Shown: in pieces, positions 60,807 to 64,000 of the stretch
How the letters are laid out: every line of letters begins with the position of its first letter
Position numbering within the stretch: the first letter of the stretch is position 1
DNA from: Ancylobacter rudongensis
Lineage (GTDB): Bacteria > Pseudomonadota > Alphaproteobacteria > Rhizobiales > Xanthobacteraceae
DNA: 64,000 nt
NCBI RefSeq assembly: GCF_900100155.1
Contig: NZ_FMTP01000005.1
Location: forward strand, 124,001 to 188,000
Direction of reading: 5' to 3'
Position numbers and translations under genes: made by a program
The notes under the pieces: model-generated
Told to the model about the DNA's origin: nothing
What the model saw: only the letters and a program-made list of their open reading frames with translations
The model's database searches: none

Positions 60807-61697
60807 TCAGGCATCCGGCGCGACGGTGTGATTTGCCATCAGTTCCAAGGCCTTGACGAGAGCCGAGTGATCCCAGGCCGAGCCGCCATTGGCGGCGCAG
60901 GTGCTGAAAAGCTGCTGCGCCAGCGCGGTCGAGGGCAGCGCCATCTGCATCTGACGCGCGCCGTTCAGGGCGAGGTTCAGGTCCTTCTGGTGCAGCTCGA
61001 TGCGGAAGCCAGGGTTGAAGGTGCGGTTGATCATCCGCTCGCCATGGACTTCCAGAATGCGCGAATTGGCGAATCCGCCCATCAGCGCCTGGCGCACCTT
61101 GGCCGGATCGGCACCCGCCTTCGAGGCGAACAGCAGCGCCTCGCCGACGGCGAGGATGTTCAGCGCGACGATGATCTGGTTGGCGACCTTGGTGGTCTGG
61201 CCGTCGCCATTGCCGCCGACGAGGGTGATGTTCTTGCCCATCTTCTCGAACAGCGGCTTCACCGTCTCGAAGGCCTTTTCCGGGCCACCGACCATGATGG
61301 TGAGCGAGGCGGCCTTGGCGCCGACTTCGCCGCCGGACACCGGGGCGTCGAGATAGTCGCAGCCGAGCTCGTTGATCTTCTTGGCGAACTCCTTCGTCTC
61401 GACCGGAGCGATGGAGCTCATGTCGACGACGATCTTGCCGGCCGAGAGGCCCGCCGCGATGCCGTTCTCGCCGAACAGGGCGGCGGCGACATGCGGGGTG
61501 TCCGGCACCATGGTGATGATGATGTCGGCGTTCTTGGCGACTTCCGTGCCGCTGGCGCAGGCGACGCCGCCCTTGCCCGTCAGCTCGGCCGGGACCGGCT
61601 TGACGTCGTAGAGATAGAGCGTGTGGCCGGCGTCGATGAGATGACCGGCCATGGGCGCGCCCATGATGCCGAGACCGACAAATCCAACATTCGCCAT
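60807..61697 (-). CDS. glxR: 2-hydroxy-3-oxopropionate (tartronate semialdehyde) reductase
   Basis: Beta-hydroxyacid dehydrogenase of 296 residues that reduces tartronate semialdehyde to D-glycerate. The NAD fold is VGFVGLGIMGAPMAGHLIDAG. The substrate motif is DAPVSGGEVGAKAASLTIMV, the catalytic Lys lies in NGDGQTTKVANQIIVAL, and HQKDLNLAL is also conserved. Downstream of gcl and hyi on the same strand, it completes the glyoxylate-to-glycerate pathway. Confidence 0.93.
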   Translation of the reverse strand: MANVGFVGLGIMGAPMAGHLIDAGHTLYLYDVKPVPAELTGKGGVACASGTEVAKNADIIITMVPDTPHVAAALFGENGIAAGLSAGKIVVDMSSIAPVETKEFAKKINELGCDYLDAPVSGGEVGAKAASLTIMVGGPEKAFETVKPLFEKMGKNITLVGGNGDGQTTKVANQIIVALNILAVGEALLFASKAGADPAKVRQALMGGFANSRILEVHGERMINRTFNPGFRIELHQKDLNLALNGARQMQMALPSTALAQQLFSTCAANGGSAWDHSALVKALELMANHTVAPDA

Positions 61698-61748
61698 CGT
61701 CTTATCCTCGTTTTCCCAGACGTATTCGGTTTCTTGACCGCCGTGGCC

Positions 61749-62534
61749 TCACGCCACGCCAGCGAGTTCCTTGAGCCAGCCGAGGCCTGCCCCGGTCTCG
61801 CCCTTCGGCTTGTATTCGCAGCCCACCCAGCCCTCGTAGCCGATGGCGTCGAGATGGCGGAACAGGAAGGGGTAGTTGATCTCGCCGGTGCCAGGCTCGT
61901 TGCGGCCGGGATTGTCGGCAAGCTGGATATGCGCGATCTGGGCGAGGTTCGCCTCGATGGTGCGGGCGAGATCGCCCTCCATGATCTGCATGTGGTAGAT
62001 GTCGTACTGGATGAAGAGATTGTCGGAGCCGACCTCTTCGATGATCGCCTTGGCCTGCTTGGTGTAGTTGAGGAAGAAGCCGGGAATGTCGCGCGTGTTG
62101 ATCGGCTCGATCAGCAGCTTGAGACCGGCTTCCTTGATCTTCGGCGCGGCGAACTTCAGATTGTTGACGAAGGTGTTGTGCAGCACTTCGCGATCGGCCC
62201 CGGCGGGCACGATGCCGGCGAGGATGTTGACCTGCGGGCAGCCGAGCGCCGTGGCGTAGTCGATCGCCTTGTCGACCCCGGCGCGGAACTCGTCGACGCG
62301 CTCGGGCAGGATCGCGATGCCGCGCTCGCCGCCGCCCCAATTGCCGGCGGGCAGATTGTGCAGAACCTGCTTCAGGTTGTTGGCCTTCAGCTTGGCGACC
62401 AGTTCCTCAACCGGGAAGTCATAGGGGAACAGGTATTCGACGCCGGTGAAGCCGGCGGCGGCGGCCTTCTCGAACCGATCGAGGAAGGGCACCTCGTTGA
62501 ACAGCATGGTGAGATTGGCGGCAAAACGGGGCAT
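61749..62534 (-). CDS. hyi: Hydroxypyruvate isomerase Hyi
   Basis: TIM-barrel isomerase of 261 residues that interconverts hydroxypyruvate and tartronate semialdehyde. It starts MPRFAANLTMLFNEVPFLDR with YLFPYDFPVEEL. Metal and substrate residues lie in IEPINTRDIPGFFLNYT, YDIYHMQIMEGDLART, HIQLADNPGRNEPGTGEINY and YEGWVGCEYKP. It lies between gcl and glxR, as in other gcl operons. Confidence 0.94.
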   Translation of the reverse strand: MPRFAANLTMLFNEVPFLDRFEKAAAAGFTGVEYLFPYDFPVEELVAKLKANNLKQVLHNLPAGNWGGGERGIAILPERVDEFRAGVDKAIDYATALGCPQVNILAGIVPAGADREVLHNTFVNNLKFAAPKIKEAGLKLLIEPINTRDIPGFFLNYTKQAKAIIEEVGSDNLFIQYDIYHMQIMEGDLARTIEANLAQIAHIQLADNPGRNEPGTGEINYPFLFRHLDAIGYEGWVGCEYKPKGETGAGLGWLKELAGVA

Positions 62535-62570
62535 GGACCGCTCCTAGGGCATTCGGAAGATGGACTGGCT

Positions 62571-62675
62571 CCCTCTCCCCGGCGGGGAGAGGGGTGGGGT
62601 GAAGGGGGCTACCGCAGGGCGGAGGCTTACCCCTCACCCGCCGCTACGCGGCGACCTCTCCCCAACGGGGAGAGG
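62571..62675. repeat. Palindromic intergenic repeat, family C, copy 2
   Basis: Begins CCCTCTCCCC and ends GGGGAGAGG, with internal CCCCGGCGGGG, GGGGTGAAG, CCCCTCACC and GCCGCTACGCGGC. It has the same plan as 26957-27063, although the loop hairpin differs. It lies in the gcl-hyi spacer inside the operon. Confidence 0.85.
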
Positions 62676-62718
62676 AAAGTAAAGGCTAATCGGTTCGCGC
62701 ATGAGCGCGAAACCTCTC

Positions 62719-64000
62719 TCAGGCCTTGGCGGCGCTTTCGAGCGGCAGGTCGAGCACGTCCTCGAACTCGTTCACCGCGTCGATCTCGGTGCCCATGGCG
62801 ATGTTGGTGACGCGCTCCAGGATGAACTCCATCACAACCGGCACCTGATGCTCCTGCATCAGCGCCTTGGCCTTGACGAAGGCGTCCTTGAACTCGTTCG
62901 GCGAGGAGACGCGGACCGCCTTGCAGCCGAGGCCCTCGGCCACCGCCACATGGTCGACGCCGTAGCCGGCATTTTCCTCGGCATTGATGTTGTCGAAGGC
63001 GAGCGAGACCTCGAAGTCCATGTTGAAGCCGCGCTGCGCCTGACGGATCAGCCCGAGATAGGAGTTGTTCACCACCACATGGATGTAGGGCAGCTTGTGC
63101 TGGGCGCCCACCGCCAGCTCCTCGATGAGGAACTGGAAGTCATAGTCGCCCGAGAGCGCCACGATCTCCGCGTCCGGGTCCGCCGCGCGCACGCCGAGCG
63201 CCGCCGGCAGGGTCCAGCCGAGCGGGCCGGCCTGGCCGCAATTGATCCAGTTGCGCGGCTTGTAGACGTGCAGCATCTGCGCGCCAGCGATCTGGCTGAG
63301 GCCGATGGTCGAGACGTAGCGGGTGTCGCGGCCGAAGGCTTCGTTCATCTCTTCATAAACGCGCTGGGGCTTCAGCGGCACATTGTCGAAATGCGTCTTG
63401 CGCAGCATGGTCTTCTTGCGGTCGAGGCATTCCTTGGCCCAGCCGGAGCGGTCCTTCAGCTTGCCGGCGGCCTTGTATTCGCGGGCGACGTCGAGGAACA
63501 GGTCGAGCGCGGCGCCGGCATCGGAGACGATGCCGAGATCGGGGCCGAAGACGCGGCCGATCTGGGTCGGCTCAATGTCGACGTGAATGAACTTGCGGCC
63601 CTTGGTGTAGACCTCGACCGAGCCGGTGTGGCGGTTCGCCCAGCGATTGCCGATGCCGAACACGAAGTCCGAGGCCAGCATGTTGGCGTTGCCGTAGCGG
63701 TGCGAGGTCTGCAGGCCGCACATGCCGGCCATCAGGTCGTGATCGTCGGGAATGGTGCCCCAGCCCATCAGGGTCGGGATCACAGGCACGCCGGTCAGCT
63801 CGGCGAACTCGACCAGCTTGTCGGAAGCGTCCGCATTGATGATGCCGCCGCCGGAGACGATGAGCGGGCGCTCGGCCTCGTTCAGCATGGCGATGGCCTT
63901 CTCGGCCTGCTTGCGCGTTGCCTTCGGCTTGTAGACTTCGAGCGGGGAATAGGTCTCCTCGTCGAACTCGATCTCGGCCAGCTGCACGTCGATCGGCAGG
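62719..64000 (-). CDS. gcl: Glyoxylate carboligase Gcl (5' end beyond window)
   Basis: Thiamine-diphosphate enzyme that condenses two glyoxylates to tartronate semialdehyde and CO2. About 427 C-terminal residues are visible; the frame stays open to the window edge and family members have about 590 residues, so the N-terminal domain is outside. Visible are the central domain ([27 protein letters not shown]) and the ThDP site ([48 protein letters not shown]). First visible gene of gcl-hyi-glxR. Confidence 0.95.
   Translation of the reverse strand, partial: LPIDVQLAEIEFDEETYSPLEVYKPKATRKQAEKAIAMLNEAERPLIVSGGGIINADASDKLVEFAELTGVPVIPTLMGWGTIPDDHDLMAGMCGLQTSHRYGNANMLASDFVFGIGNRWANRHTGSVEVYTKGRKFIHVDIEPTQIGRVFGPDLGIVSDAGAALDLFLDVAREYKAAGKLKDRSGWAKECLDRKKTMLRKTHFDNVPLKPQRVYEEMNEAFGRDTRYVSTIGLSQIAGAQMLHVYKPRNWINCGQAGPLGWTLPAALGVRAADPDAEIVALSGDYDFQFLIEELAVGAQHKLPYIHVVVNNSYLGLIRQAQRGFNMDFEVSLAFDNINAEENAGYGVDHVAVAEGLGCKAVRVSSPNEFKDAFVKAKALMQEHQVPVVMEFILERVTNIAMGTEIDAVNEFEDVLDLPLESAAKA

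Overview
The window is high-GC alphaproteobacterial chromosomal DNA, most likely from the Hyphomicrobiales (Xanthobacteraceae-like: Ancylobacter, Starkeya or Xanthobacter relatives). The family guess rests on the order tolB-pal-cpoB-tilS-ftsH-glmM, an IalB-family protein, a serC-type leader RNA, perfect TTAA-N7-TTAA (CtrA-type) boxes and dense short palindromic intergenic repeats. No rRNA, tRNA, CRISPR array, transposase or phage gene was seen. The window looks like core chromosome with a large catabolic block.

Region 1 (0-7.8 kb, + strand) is cell-envelope housekeeping: tolB, pal, cpoB, tilS, ftsH and glmM. Region 2 (7.8-38.6 kb) is a nearly complete choline and glycine-betaine catabolic island. 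ChoXWV imports choline or betaine. BetA and BetB oxidise choline to glycine betaine. GbcA/GbcB demethylate it to dimethylglycine. DgcA/DgcB with a dedicated EtfA/EtfB demethylate that to sarcosine. SoxBDAG makes glycine, and SdaA deaminates serine to pyruvate. Two GlxA/GbdR-type AraC regulators lie inside, as do a PAP2 phosphatase, a YoaK-family membrane protein, an orphan anchored protein, and a divergent ECF-sigma/anti-sigma/DUF4394 module. The most unusual feature is that betI and betB form one uninterrupted reading frame.

Region 3 (38.9-42.6 kb) holds small envelope genes: a DUF533/TerB-like protein, an outer-membrane beta-barrel, an SH3-like protein, an IalB-family protein and a glycine-rich membrane protein. 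Two perfect CtrA-type boxes lie directly upstream of the beta-barrel gene and of ialB. Region 4 (42.8-46.6 kb) is serine synthesis (leader RNA, serC, serA) and KDPG aldolase, separated by a bidirectional terminator.

Region 5 (46.7-56.4 kb) is mixed: an SDR/TetR pair around a perfect palindrome, a PuuE-type allantoinase, an MliC-type lysozyme inhibitor, a small ion-channel protein, a GNAT, an EamA transporter, a two-domain VOC protein, purA, a proline-rich anchored protein and a probable 42-residue membrane protein. Region 6 (56.4-64 kb, - strand) joins sucCD with a fumarylacetoacetase-family protein, a PanE-like reductase and the glyoxylate-to-glycerate pathway (gcl, hyi, glxR). gcl runs off the right edge.

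Starts were chosen by visible Shine-Dalgarno sites and family length. All functions are assigned by recognising motifs by eye; no database search was run.
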